From Phycisphaerales bacterium (GTDB taxonomy: Bacteria; Planctomycetota; Phycisphaerae; UBA1845; UTPLA1), in assembly GCA_020639075.1 (NCBI GenBank), contig JACKHI010000001.1, positions 3,038,001-3,102,000 of the forward strand: a DNA stretch of 64,000 nt, given 5' to 3'. Numbering within the stretch: the first letter of the stretch is position 1; each line of letters starts with the position of its first letter. Below the pieces are notes generated by a model. That model saw only the letters and a program-made list of their open reading frames with translations. It had not been told where the DNA came from and did not search any database. Position numbers and translations under genes: made by a program. This document shows, one piece after another, positions 17,086 to 24,434 of the stretch.

Positions 17086-17659
17086 ATGAATGAAATGCGG
17101 GCGGCGGTGAGCCCGGAAAGGTGTCTGGCTCCGCACCACGAACTTCCTGATTGGGACGCCACCGTCGGCAATATCGACATAACCGTTCCCGCAGGCGTCG
17201 CACTGTGCAGCGCCGGCGGAAACGGATGATCGCACCGGCGATCACAACACGGCATGAAAGATGCGCCTCGACCGTGAGCCAATAAGTGACTGGCGATGCA
17301 CTGCGGCAAGCAACATGACTGCCACCGCATTGGCAGACATCCACATTCCTGTCGGCCGTCACTGCGACGGCCCTTTATCTGGACACGGCCGGGCACCAAC
17401 GGTTTTCTGGGGCTCAATGAGCCAGGGGCAGGGCGGCCATCAATTTGATGCCGTTCAACGCCTTGATCCTGATGGGTGACTGGTGCGCGTCTGACGGCGC
17501 GGCAACCATCGCAAGAGAGAACCCGGGCACGCATCAACGCGTTGTGAAACACGCTGAAGCGATAAACAGAGGATGAATTCATAGAATATGAATTCGACTA
17601 CGGATAAACTCTACCCTTGACACGGCGGCGGCTAATGGGTGACACCTTATCTTGCCAAC
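17086..17659. other. Gene-poor stretch in the mobile-element region
   Basis: No gene can be supported over about 570 bp. A further REP-like hairpin GGTGTCTGGCTCCGCACC lies near 17116-17133. The minus strand at about 17150-17210 encodes CDACGNGYVDIADGG, which looks faintly like a dockerin/calcium-loop remnant. The sequence GGTGACACCTTATCTTGCC at 17638-17656 is another REP half directly beside the IS1380 insertion point. Confidence 0.4.
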
Positions 17660-17804
17660 CTCTAACCCGCATATTTCACATGGCCGAGTTTGGTGGTTCT
17701 GCGATGTCCGATTGTGGTCGGTGGGGTCGCGGATTTGCGGATCGGCGTGATTGGGCGCAGAGCGCCCCCTTACCCCCATGCTGCGAGTCGGGTTGTCGGG
17801 AGGA

Positions 17805-19130
17805 TTAACTCGGCGCGAGGCGGGCGACGAGGCGTTGCAGAAGTGACTGATAGGGATAGCTGCTCGACAGGTGGAGCACGACGCGGCGGACGCTGACGAC
17901 CACGCGGGCCGCGACCTTCAGGAGCTTCAACCGAATCGTATCGACACGAGCTTTGGCGAGTTCGGTGTCCTTCAGCGCCTCGCGTCGCACGTGTTCGATC
18001 AACACGTACGCCGCCGACGCCAGCAGCAGCCGGAACTGATTCGCGATGAACCTGCTGCAACTCGTTCGATCGGCGAACAGGTACAACTGCTGCTCTTTGA
18101 TACGATTCTCCATCTCACCGCGCTGCGTGTAGATGGCGTCGTAGATCGCCTTCGGTGAATCGTCGAGATTCGTCACAACGAAGCGCGGGTTGGCGCCCTT
18201 CGGCAAGCGCTCCGCCTTCAGGATCACACGCCGCTTTCGATCCCACGTCTTCGCGCTATATGCGAACTCGTGGAAGCTTCGCTGCTTCTCGCCGGTCGCC
18301 TCGAAGCGCTGCTCGGCCGCGTCCATGTAGGGTTCCTGGATGCGCTTGAGCCGCGTGTTCGTCGCCAGACCGACGACGTAGCCGATCGCGTTTTCGTCGC
18401 AGTATTTCAGGGTTTTCCAGCGACAGAAGCCCGAGTCGGCGCGGAAGATGATCCGCACTTTGGGCCACGATTCGCGTATGCGCCGCACCAGCAGCTTGAG
18501 GATGCCGCGGCTGTGCTTCGCCGCGTCGATCTTGCTCGGTCGCAGATAGGCGACCAGCAACTGATCGCCGCAGAAGACGTAGAGCGGCAGGTAGCAATAG
18601 TGGTAGTAGAAGGCGTGGAAGAATGAGCCTTCCTGGTCGCCGTGAATCCGATCGTCGGTCGCATCGAAGTCGAGGGTGATCTCCTTCGGCGGCGTCCTGT
18701 GCGACGCGATGAACTGATCGACCAGCACGGCGCTCATCCGCGCCAGCGACTTGCGATCGACCCAGTTCTCAAACCGGCACAGTGTCGGTGGTGACGCGAG
18801 CGGAGCGTCGGGATCGGGCGGCGTCTCGGCGAGAAGTTGCATGATCGGATCGTTGCGAAGCGATTGATGATCGTTGCCGTCTTCGTAGCCCATGGCGATG
18901 CCGAAGACTCGCTGGGCGAGGAGCGTCTTCGCGTCGTGCTGGATTCGCGCCGGATCGCGCGGATCGCTGATGCAAGCCGCAAGCGCGTCGATCATCCCCG
19001 TTCGCCGATTCGCTTCGCGAAGCAGCAACGCGCCGGCGTCGGACGTGAGATGACCGCCGCCAAAATCGGCGATGATTTTCTTCCGAGAAAGACTGGAAAA
19101 AGTGAGCGATTCAGAATTACACTCTGTCAT
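17805..19130 (-). CDS. IS1380-family transposase
   Basis: The 441-residue DDE transposase matches the family throughout: IIADFGGGHLTSDAGALLLR near the start, LDFDATDD (first D), FRADSGFCRW (second D), and GEMENRIKEQQLYLFADRTS (catalytic E). No frameshift or internal stop is present and length is normal for the family. ATG at 19130 is used because GGAGG lies 9 nt upstream; a GTG directly before it is also possible. That Shine-Dalgarno sequence is inside the downstream arm of a long hairpin (19138-19198), which should limit translation. Confidence 0.95.
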   Translation of the reverse strand: MTECNSESLTFSSLSRKKIIADFGGGHLTSDAGALLLREANRRTGMIDALAACISDPRDPARIQHDAKTLLAQRVFGIAMGYEDGNDHQSLRNDPIMQLLAETPPDPDAPLASPPTLCRFENWVDRKSLARMSAVLVDQFIASHRTPPKEITLDFDATDDRIHGDQEGSFFHAFYYHYCYLPLYVFCGDQLLVAYLRPSKIDAAKHSRGILKLLVRRIRESWPKVRIIFRADSGFCRWKTLKYCDENAIGYVVGLATNTRLKRIQEPYMDAAEQRFEATGEKQRSFHEFAYSAKTWDRKRRVILKAERLPKGANPRFVVTNLDDSPKAIYDAIYTQRGEMENRIKEQQLYLFADRTSCSRFIANQFRLLLASAAYVLIEHVRREALKDTELAKARVDTIRLKLLKVAARVVVSVRRVVLHLSSSYPYQSLLQRLVARLAPS

Positions 19131-19137
19131 CACAAAA

Positions 19138-19198
19138 GGCCTCCTTGCTTTGTGCTGAATGTTCTAGACAAACACCCAGTCTACAGAGCAAAGAGGCC
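19138..19198 (-). promoter_or_regulatory. Hairpin sequestering the transposase ribosome-binding site
   Basis: GGCCTCCTTGCTTTGT (19138-19153) pairs with ACAGAGCAAAGAGGCC (19183-19198), 14 of 16 positions, around a 29-nt loop. On the transposase transcript the 3' arm contains the GGAGG that precedes the start. Transcripts reading in from outside would fold and hide the site, whereas a transcript starting in the loop would not. Confidence 0.6.
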
Positions 19199-19262
19199 TT
19201 CTCTATGCGCCTTTCAGCCGATCTTGATGAAATATCCGGGCTAAGTCAACAGCGCCCCAGGC

Positions 19263-19580
19263 CTAATGACTGTACAGTAAAGAGAATGCCAATAAAGCAC
19301 CCGAAACCAACGTCAATAGTACCCAATAGTAGTTTAGTACGTGCTCCCCCCAATTGGTCCGCAGGTGCTCCTTATCCGCGGATGGCCACCAACGCCACAA
19401 CATTGCGATCAATGGGAAGTGCCAATAGGTAACGCAAATTCCCACAAGTATCTCTGCACGCGGTGGAACAACTTGGTAATAATGAAGAACCGGTACCAGC
19501 AATGCCATCGGAACCACGTAGGCCCCCATATACCCGATCAGAATCTTTCCATCGCTGCTCCCGCTCGATCCGCGACTCAT
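19263..19580 (-). CDS. Small membrane protein, unknown function
   Basis: The 105-residue protein has three hydrophobic segments (about residues 14-32, 38-58 and 80-102) and a tryptophan-rich middle (LWRWWPSADKEHLRTNWGEH). The ATG at 19580 has GGGG upstream; the frame extends six codons more to a TTG. Its stop is only 16 bp from the right end of the IS1380 element, so the insertion just missed the coding region but may have removed its terminator. No family recognised. Confidence 0.5.
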   Translation of the reverse strand: MSRGSSGSSDGKILIGYMGAYVVPMALLVPVLHYYQVVPPRAEILVGICVTYWHFPLIAMLWRWWPSADKEHLRTNWGEHVLNYYWVLLTLVSGALLAFSLLYSH

Positions 19581-19651
19581 CACATGACCCCAATCCAATG
19601 TCCCCAGAGTCGGCCGAGGTCGATGATCGGCTGAATAAGTCAGGACAGTTA

Positions 19652-19783
19652 CTACTTTCTCCGCCGTTTCGGGCTCCGTTTCTTCTTCGGTATGCCCATC
19701 GGCGCCGGTCGCAGTCGGCGGACGACGATCATCTCGATCTTACTGATGAACGTGTCCGATCCCAAAGCGTGCCCCTTGGGGTG
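19652..19783 (-). pseudogene. C-terminal remnant of a RAYT (REP-associated tyrosine transposase)
   Basis: The minus strand reads HPKGHALGSDTFISKIEMIV then RRLRPAPMGIPKKKRSPKRR before a TAG at 19654-19652. The order LGSdxFixxlE...RRLRPxPxGxPKK is how RAYT/Transposase_17 proteins end. Everything upstream, including the Y1 catalytic domain, is absent: the frame runs straight into a REP-like element. This remnant beside REP elements suggests that a RAYT once worked at this locus. Confidence 0.6.
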
Positions 19784-19784
19784 G

Positions 19785-19870
19785 AAATGGTGTCAGGAGG
19801 ATTTTTGGGGGCCGATTCTTCGACCTGACGTCACGTCGACGATAATTCTTCCTGACACCTTTTCCCAACC
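19785..19870. repeat. RAYT-type REP element, copy 1
   Basis: About 85 bp bounded by GGTGTCAGGAGG and TTCCTGACACCTTTTCCC. The interior (TTCTTCGACCTG...CGACGATAATTCT) is shared with the copy at 20295-20380. Confidence 0.65.
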
Positions 19871-19923
19871 CGACACCTTTTCCCAACCGACACCTTTTCC
19901 CAACCTGACACGTTTTCCCGACC
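19854..19923. repeat. Four-copy 17-bp tandem repeat of a REP end
   Basis: GACACCTTTTCCCAACC occurs at 19854, 19872 and 19889, and as GACACGTTTTCCCGACC at 19907. Units are separated by zero or one base. The array is the right end of the REP element repeated. Confidence 0.75.
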
Positions 19924-20208
19924 CTATTCGAGCCCTAAAGCAATTAGCTTTCGGTAGCCCTTCTTGAAATGTTCAACTTCATCTTGCTCTCCAAATGGAT
20001 ACACTCGCCCGTTCTTCTGCGTTATGAACAACAGCCCCCCACCTAGGATTGCGTTCTCGGGACTAGGCACATTAGCGAACTTGAATGTGATAAACCACCC
20101 ATGTTCCCATTCCTCTAGCAACTCGACGTCAAAGGCGCTAGTTGGCATTCCCATGATCAGCCCGGCGTACTGGGCAGCACGGCCCATCGCATCTTCTCGA
20201 CTTATCAT
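19924..20208 (-). CDS. YrhB/Imm35-like small protein (possible orphan immunity protein)
   Basis: The 94-residue protein starts MISREDAMGRAAQYAGLI and contains EWEHGWFITFKFAN, ENAILGGGLLFITQKNGRVY and a closing helix. The order (N-terminal helix, GWxIxF strand, AILGGGxLxI, xKxGxVY) resembles the YrhB/Imm35 immunity fold. GGGAG precedes the ATG. No toxin gene is adjacent; the neighbours are REP elements and hypothetical proteins. If the assignment is right, it is an orphan, as often seen in polymorphic-toxin graveyards. Confidence 0.5.
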   Translation of the reverse strand: MISREDAMGRAAQYAGLIMGMPTSAFDVELLEEWEHGWFITFKFANVPSPENAILGGGLLFITQKNGRVYPFGEQDEVEHFKKGYRKLIALGLE

Positions 20209-20294
20209 CGCTCATCTCCCGAAAGGAACGCTGCAATTCGACGTCTTGGCTTCACTAACGTGTAATCCAGATTTCGAAACTACTGTAACGAGAG

Positions 20295-20380
20295 AGGTTG
20301 GGTGTCAGAATGATCTATTGGGCCAGTTCTTTGACCTGCCATCATGGCGACGATAATTCTCCCCGACACCTTTTCCGACC
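20295..20380. repeat. RAYT-type REP element, copy 2
   Basis: GGTTGGGTGTCAGAATGAT and CCCGACACCTTTTCCGACC bound an interior (TTCTTTGACCTG...CGACGATAATTCT) nearly the same as copy 1. Further partial ends follow at 20415-20475 (ATCCTGACACCTATTCTTGC). Confidence 0.65.
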
Positions 20381-20453
20381 CTTTTTCGAATTCGGCTGTC
20401 GTCCGGCCGCCAGAACTCATCCTGACACCTATTCTTGCCCACCTTTTTTGGCC

Positions 20454-21014
20454 TCATCCTGAAACCTCTTCTTGCCCTTGACGCATACGGTTCAATTGGA
20501 TTTCAAATTGATCCAAGTATTCCAAGTCATGATTCACGATTACCCTTGTGTAGAACTCTTGCGGCAGTTCCGGTGCATTAGTAATCAATGCCCTGATGTT
20601 GCCCTTGTCTTCTTGAGTTAGTGGACGTGGCTCTACATACCAATTGCTTGCAACAGGCCCACTTGGTTCTTCTCGCAGCCACAATCCCCAATAACGATAG
20701 TCATGGTTTCGCCACCAATTAGCGTGTTTGCAGGGCACGCCGAGATACTCTGCGTACACCATGGCCCGGCTCCGAATACGACTAAACTCCGATTTCTTCA
20801 CAACGATACCAAACACAGAATACTCTTCTCGACCAAGGCTGTACTTGCAGCCCCTACAACCTTCCGAGTAAATTGACCGATGCACGAAGAGGGTCCAGGA
20901 TCCGACTAGTGCGCACACGACTAAGAGTATTCTCGCGCCACCCACCCAACGATTGCGATGTACTTGGCCCGGCGGTTTGTCGACTTCATGGCCTGGCACG
21001 CCTCTCGAACCCAT
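20454..21014 (-). CDS. Hypothetical membrane-anchored protein
   Basis: The 186-residue protein has one transmembrane helix (RILLVVCALVGSWTLFVHRS, about residues 28-47) followed by CRGCKYSLGREEYSVFGIVV and a soluble domain with many tryptophans (HANWWRNHDYRYWGLWLREE). ATG at 21014 has GAGG upstream; a TTG at 21056 is possible. The last codons (GQEEVSG and TGA) are encoded by a REP-like end, so the original C-terminus may have been replaced. No homologous family recognised. Confidence 0.5.
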   Translation of the reverse strand: MGSRGVPGHEVDKPPGQVHRNRWVGGARILLVVCALVGSWTLFVHRSIYSEGCRGCKYSLGREEYSVFGIVVKKSEFSRIRSRAMVYAEYLGVPCKHANWWRNHDYRYWGLWLREEPSGPVASNWYVEPRPLTQEDKGNIRALITNAPELPQEFYTRVIVNHDLEYLDQFEIQLNRMRQGQEEVSG

Positions 21015-21307
21015 GATGAGGTCCCTCAATCGCCCGATGGAACGTTCTTGGTCCAAGACCAGCTTCGAAACAACTCCTTTAGCCGAACTTACGCACGGGT
21101 GCCAATGGTAGCTTGGCCACGGGTGCTCTGGCTGCGGCGGGATCTCAACACCACACGCTCAACGCTCGTCCGCTGGAACGACCGCGATAGGAGACTATGA
21201 ATCGTCTTAACACCCCTACATTGCCCAACAAGCAGAGGCTGCCCGCGACTTCGTCTCCTTCAAGATCTGCATTCGAAGTCGACATTCGCCCGGAGGGCGT
21301 GCGGTCT

Positions 21308-21327
21308 CTGCCAGGGACTTCAGTCCC
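21308..21327. repeat. Perfect hairpin CCAGGGACT-TC-AGTCCCTGG
   Basis: A 9-bp perfect stem with almost no loop lies in the gene-free stretch 21015-21651. It is REP-like; no poly-T follows, so it is not a standard terminator. Confidence 0.55.
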
Positions 21328-21651
21328 TGGGGGCGTTTCCAATTAACTACTGCCGGCCGGCAGGGCGGACGTCGAGTGGTCGCGCGTCCTCCGGACGCCC
21401 CTTCTATTACGCCATGATACAGCCATGGATTGAATTCCCCGGCTATGTTCGTGCACCCTCCGGGCGAAATACGACGCAAGTTTCGGCGGCGACGATCTCC
21501 AATGCCTGGACGCTCTCGGGCAAGCCTGCACTGGCGCCCGAGCGATGATGCCCTACATGGCGCCAGGGCGGAATCACTCGATTTCGCCTATACTCCCCCG
21601 TATGTTGCCCGATTCGTCGCACCCAGCAACCAACCCCTACGGAATCCCTCG

Positions 21652-23010
21652 TTGAGCCTCGCCGCAAACCTCGCCGGACTTCCGCGCATGCCCCTGATGG
21701 CGCGGCGCAATTACATCCTCGAACTCCGCCATCTCGTCTTCTGGGGGATGTTCGCCGGCATGTTCGAAGGCACGATCTCCTCGATCGTCGTCTCGAAGAC
21801 CTTTAACGCCGGCGACTGGCTGATCACCTTCGTCATGGCGACGCCCATGCTCGCCAATCTCCTCGGCGGCGTCTGGGGCAGCGTCCTCACGGGCCGGCGC
21901 AAGCTGCGGCTCTTCAGCGGATTCGGCATCGCCGCCGCCGCCATCATCGCCAGCGTCGCCCTTGCTCCGATGACGCAGTTCGGCGGCTACATCTTCGCCG
22001 CGCAGATCCTACTCGCCCGCGCATTCCTCGCCGGATGCGTCACGGCCCGATCCGCCATCTGGAAACACAACTACCCCACATCCATGCGCGGTCAGATCGC
22101 CGCCCGGCTCCAGATCGTCCGATTCTCGATGGCGATCGTCATCGTTCTCACTGTCGGCGCCCTGTTCGACTGGCGCCCGGATCTCTACGTCTGGATCTAC
22201 CCGGCGACGGCCGTCGTCGGCGGACTCGCCATCCTGCTGCTGAGGCCCATGCGCATCCGCGGCGAGAGCGCCGAGATCGCCGCGATCCGCCGGTCCCGCG
22301 CCACGCTGAACGAGCCCCGCCGCCATCCGCTATTCACGCCGATTCGACAGGCATTCCACGTGCTGCGTCAGGACGCGGACTATCGACACTATTGCCTCGG
22401 CATGATGTTCCTCGGCTTCGCCAACATCATGGTCATGCCGCTGATGACGATCATCGTGACCAAGGAACTCGTGCTCTCCTACAAGGCGTCCAGCGGTCTG
22501 TTGGAAGTGATCCCGCGACTGCTGATGATGGCGTCGATGCTGCCCTGGGCGCATCTGTTCGACAAGAAGGGCGTCGTGCACTTCCGCATCTCGAACGCCG
22601 TCGCCTGGACATCCGGCTCCGTGTTCGCGGGCATTGCGGCGACGCTCATCCACTCGACTGATCACGAAGCAACACACATCTTCGCGATCATCATCGCATG
22701 CCTCGTCGTCTCGCGCATCTGCGACGGTCTCGGCAAAGGCGGCGGCGCGATCGCCTGGAACCTCGGCCATCTCCACTTCGCCCGTCCGGAACAGGCCGAC
22801 ATCTACATGGGCACGCACGTCTTCCTTACGGGCCTGCGCGGCCTGACGGCCCCCTTCTTCGGCACGTGGCTCTATGTGAACACGGGGGCCTTCGCCTTCC
22901 TCGTCGCCGTCTGCCTCGGGGCGACAGGCATGCTCATCTTCCGCGGCCTCGCCATATCGCAGCGCAAAAAGCACGCCACAGACGCCGAACCGGCGAGCGC
23001 CATCGCCTGA
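21652..23010 (+). CDS. MFS-type transporter
   Basis: About 12 hydrophobic helices fill a protein of roughly 450 residues. The conserved early loop motif of the superfamily is present only in weakened form (GSVLTGRRKLRLF after helix 2). Substrate is unknown. The frame is open from 21430, but a TATACT at 21589-21594 would be a plausible -10, placing the start after ~21600. I use TTG at 21652 (LSLAANLAGLPRMPLM); ATG at 21688 is the alternative. The hydrolase gene follows 116 bp later on the same strand. Confidence 0.75.
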   Translation: MSLAANLAGLPRMPLMARRNYILELRHLVFWGMFAGMFEGTISSIVVSKTFNAGDWLITFVMATPMLANLLGGVWGSVLTGRRKLRLFSGFGIAAAAIIASVALAPMTQFGGYIFAAQILLARAFLAGCVTARSAIWKHNYPTSMRGQIAARLQIVRFSMAIVIVLTVGALFDWRPDLYVWIYPATAVVGGLAILLLRPMRIRGESAEIAAIRRSRATLNEPRRHPLFTPIRQAFHVLRQDADYRHYCLGMMFLGFANIMVMPLMTIIVTKELVLSYKASSGLLEVIPRLLMMASMLPWAHLFDKKGVVHFRISNAVAWTSGSVFAGIAATLIHSTDHEATHIFAIIIACLVVSRICDGLGKGGGAIAWNLGHLHFARPEQADIYMGTHVFLTGLRGLTAPFFGTWLYVNTGAFAFLVAVCLGATGMLIFRGLAISQRKKHATDAEPASAIA

Positions 23011-23126
23011 TCCCGCCGCAGGCCTCACAAACTCCGTCATCGCACAGGCTTAGACCGACGAAGGATTGGTTGCGTCCGGCTCACATGGCCCTAAGATACT
23101 GTCACTTCGAGGAGCCTCGCTCTGAA

Positions 23127-24299
23127 ATGACAACCTTTGCCACGCCTCTCCTCGCTGCGTCAGATTCACCCGTTTGGGACGTGATCGCGCGAAACTGGGC
23201 CCTCTTCTCGATCATCCTCACAATCGCACTGCTGATCGTCGTCCCTTTGCTCGTCCTCAACAAATACGTACGCATCTGCCTGAACATTCTGAAGGATACG
23301 GAGCCGCCGCTCTTCATGGGCCAGTCCGGCTTCGTGCCGCTCTCCGGCGAAGATCGCGACTTTCATACGGCCGACGGCATTCGACTTCGCGCCACGATCG
23401 TCCAGACGACTGCGAAACGACCCAAGGGCTTCATTCTCTTCGCCCCGGAATTCAAGAGCACCCGCCACAGCTGTGCCCGCTATTGCCGCCCACTGCTGGA
23501 GGCCGGCTACGACATTATGACCTTCGACTTCCGCGGCCACGGCGACTCCGCCAACGAGGAGGGCTACCTGCCGCGACAGTGGGCCAGCGATCGCGAAGTG
23601 ACCGACATCATGACGGCGATCGCCATCGCCGAGGAGTGGCTCGAACATCGCGGTCGATCGATCGACATGGGATTGTTCGGTATCTCCCGCGGCGCCGGCG
23701 CTGCACTGATGGCCGCCGAGCATCGCGAGAACATCCGGGCCATCGTGACGGACGGCGCGTTCTCCAGCGACTGCACGCTCGAGCATTTCCTCAAGCGATG
23801 GGCGAGCATCTTCGCGAAGGTCCGCGTCGTGGCGGAAAATCATCCGCCGGAATTCTGGCGTTTCCTCCGCTGGTGGGTTTTCCATCGCGCGGAACGCAGC
23901 TTCAAGTGCCGCTTCCCCTCCGTCCGCAAGGCGCTGATGCGCATGCTCCCGCGGCCGATCCTGTTCATCCACGGCGCACGCGACAGCCACATCCCCGTCA
24001 ATCAATCGCGACTGCTCTACGCCCAGGCCGCACAGCCCCGCTACCTTTGGATCGTCCCCGGTGCGAAGCACAACCAGTCCGTGGATATCGCCGCAGAGGA
24101 ATACGCGCGGCAGACAGTCCAGTTCTTCGATCGCTATCTGGCCGACGATCGCAGCCCGTCGAATCTCTACTACGGCGATCTGATCGAAGGCATCGCGGCA
24201 AGCGAGCGGGAATTCCATCACATCTCCGTCGATACTGAAGAAACGGACGACGGCGAACTGCTTGTCGGCGCCGGGGCGGGCGACGAGGATTTCGATTAG
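23127..24299 (+). CDS. Alpha/beta hydrolase with N-terminal membrane anchor
   Basis: The 390-residue protein begins with a transmembrane helix (about residues 23-47). The hydrolase domain shows FDFRGHGDS (oxyanion region), the nucleophile elbow GISRGAG (S187), the acid region FIHGARDSHIP and the base in PGAKHNQS. A tail rich in acidic residues ends the protein (ETDDGELLVGAGAGDEDFD). The membrane tether and FAPEFKST segment suggest an esterase or thioesterase acting at the membrane. The neighbouring GH3-type adenylating enzyme might share a small-acid substrate, but this is only a guess from position. Confidence 0.82.
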   Translation: MTTFATPLLAASDSPVWDVIARNWALFSIILTIALLIVVPLLVLNKYVRICLNILKDTEPPLFMGQSGFVPLSGEDRDFHTADGIRLRATIVQTTAKRPKGFILFAPEFKSTRHSCARYCRPLLEAGYDIMTFDFRGHGDSANEEGYLPRQWASDREVTDIMTAIAIAEEWLEHRGRSIDMGLFGISRGAGAALMAAEHRENIRAIVTDGAFSSDCTLEHFLKRWASIFAKVRVVAENHPPEFWRFLRWWVFHRAERSFKCRFPSVRKALMRMLPRPILFIHGARDSHIPVNQSRLLYAQAAQPRYLWIVPGAKHNQSVDIAAEEYARQTVQFFDRYLADDRSPSNLYYGDLIEGIAASEREFHHISVDTEETDDGELLVGAGAGDEDFD

Positions 24300-24434
24300 T
24301 ATTCAATTCGCAAGCGTTGATCGTTCATGCAACGAGCGCCGCACCTCGTAAGACACCATCAACGGCGATCGACAGGTTCGATCCCGAAGCGCATTGCATC
24401 GTTCGACACGGCGGATCAGGCACTCCAGGGTAGC

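Larger units (their letters stand above)
17660..19246 (-). mobile_element. Complete IS1380-family insertion sequence
   Basis: The element spans 1587 bp. Its ends align without gaps as inverted repeats: TAACCCGCATATTTCA at 17663-17678 matches the reverse complement of TGAAATATCCGGGCTA at 19228-19243 with two mismatches. A direct repeat CAAC flanks both sides exactly (17656-17659 and 19247-19250), as expected for the ~4-bp target duplication of this family. It encodes one intact transposase and carries a hairpin in the transposase leader. It appears complete and could be active. Confidence 0.82.

Noticed and set aside
17067..17582. 171-codon minus-strand frame between the IS110 remnant and the IS1380 element
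   Set aside because: No domain, cysteine-rich random-looking composition, and overlap with REP-like sequence.
19854..19923. Possible CRISPR-like array
   Set aside because: Units are contiguous with no spacers and match a REP end; no cas gene is present.
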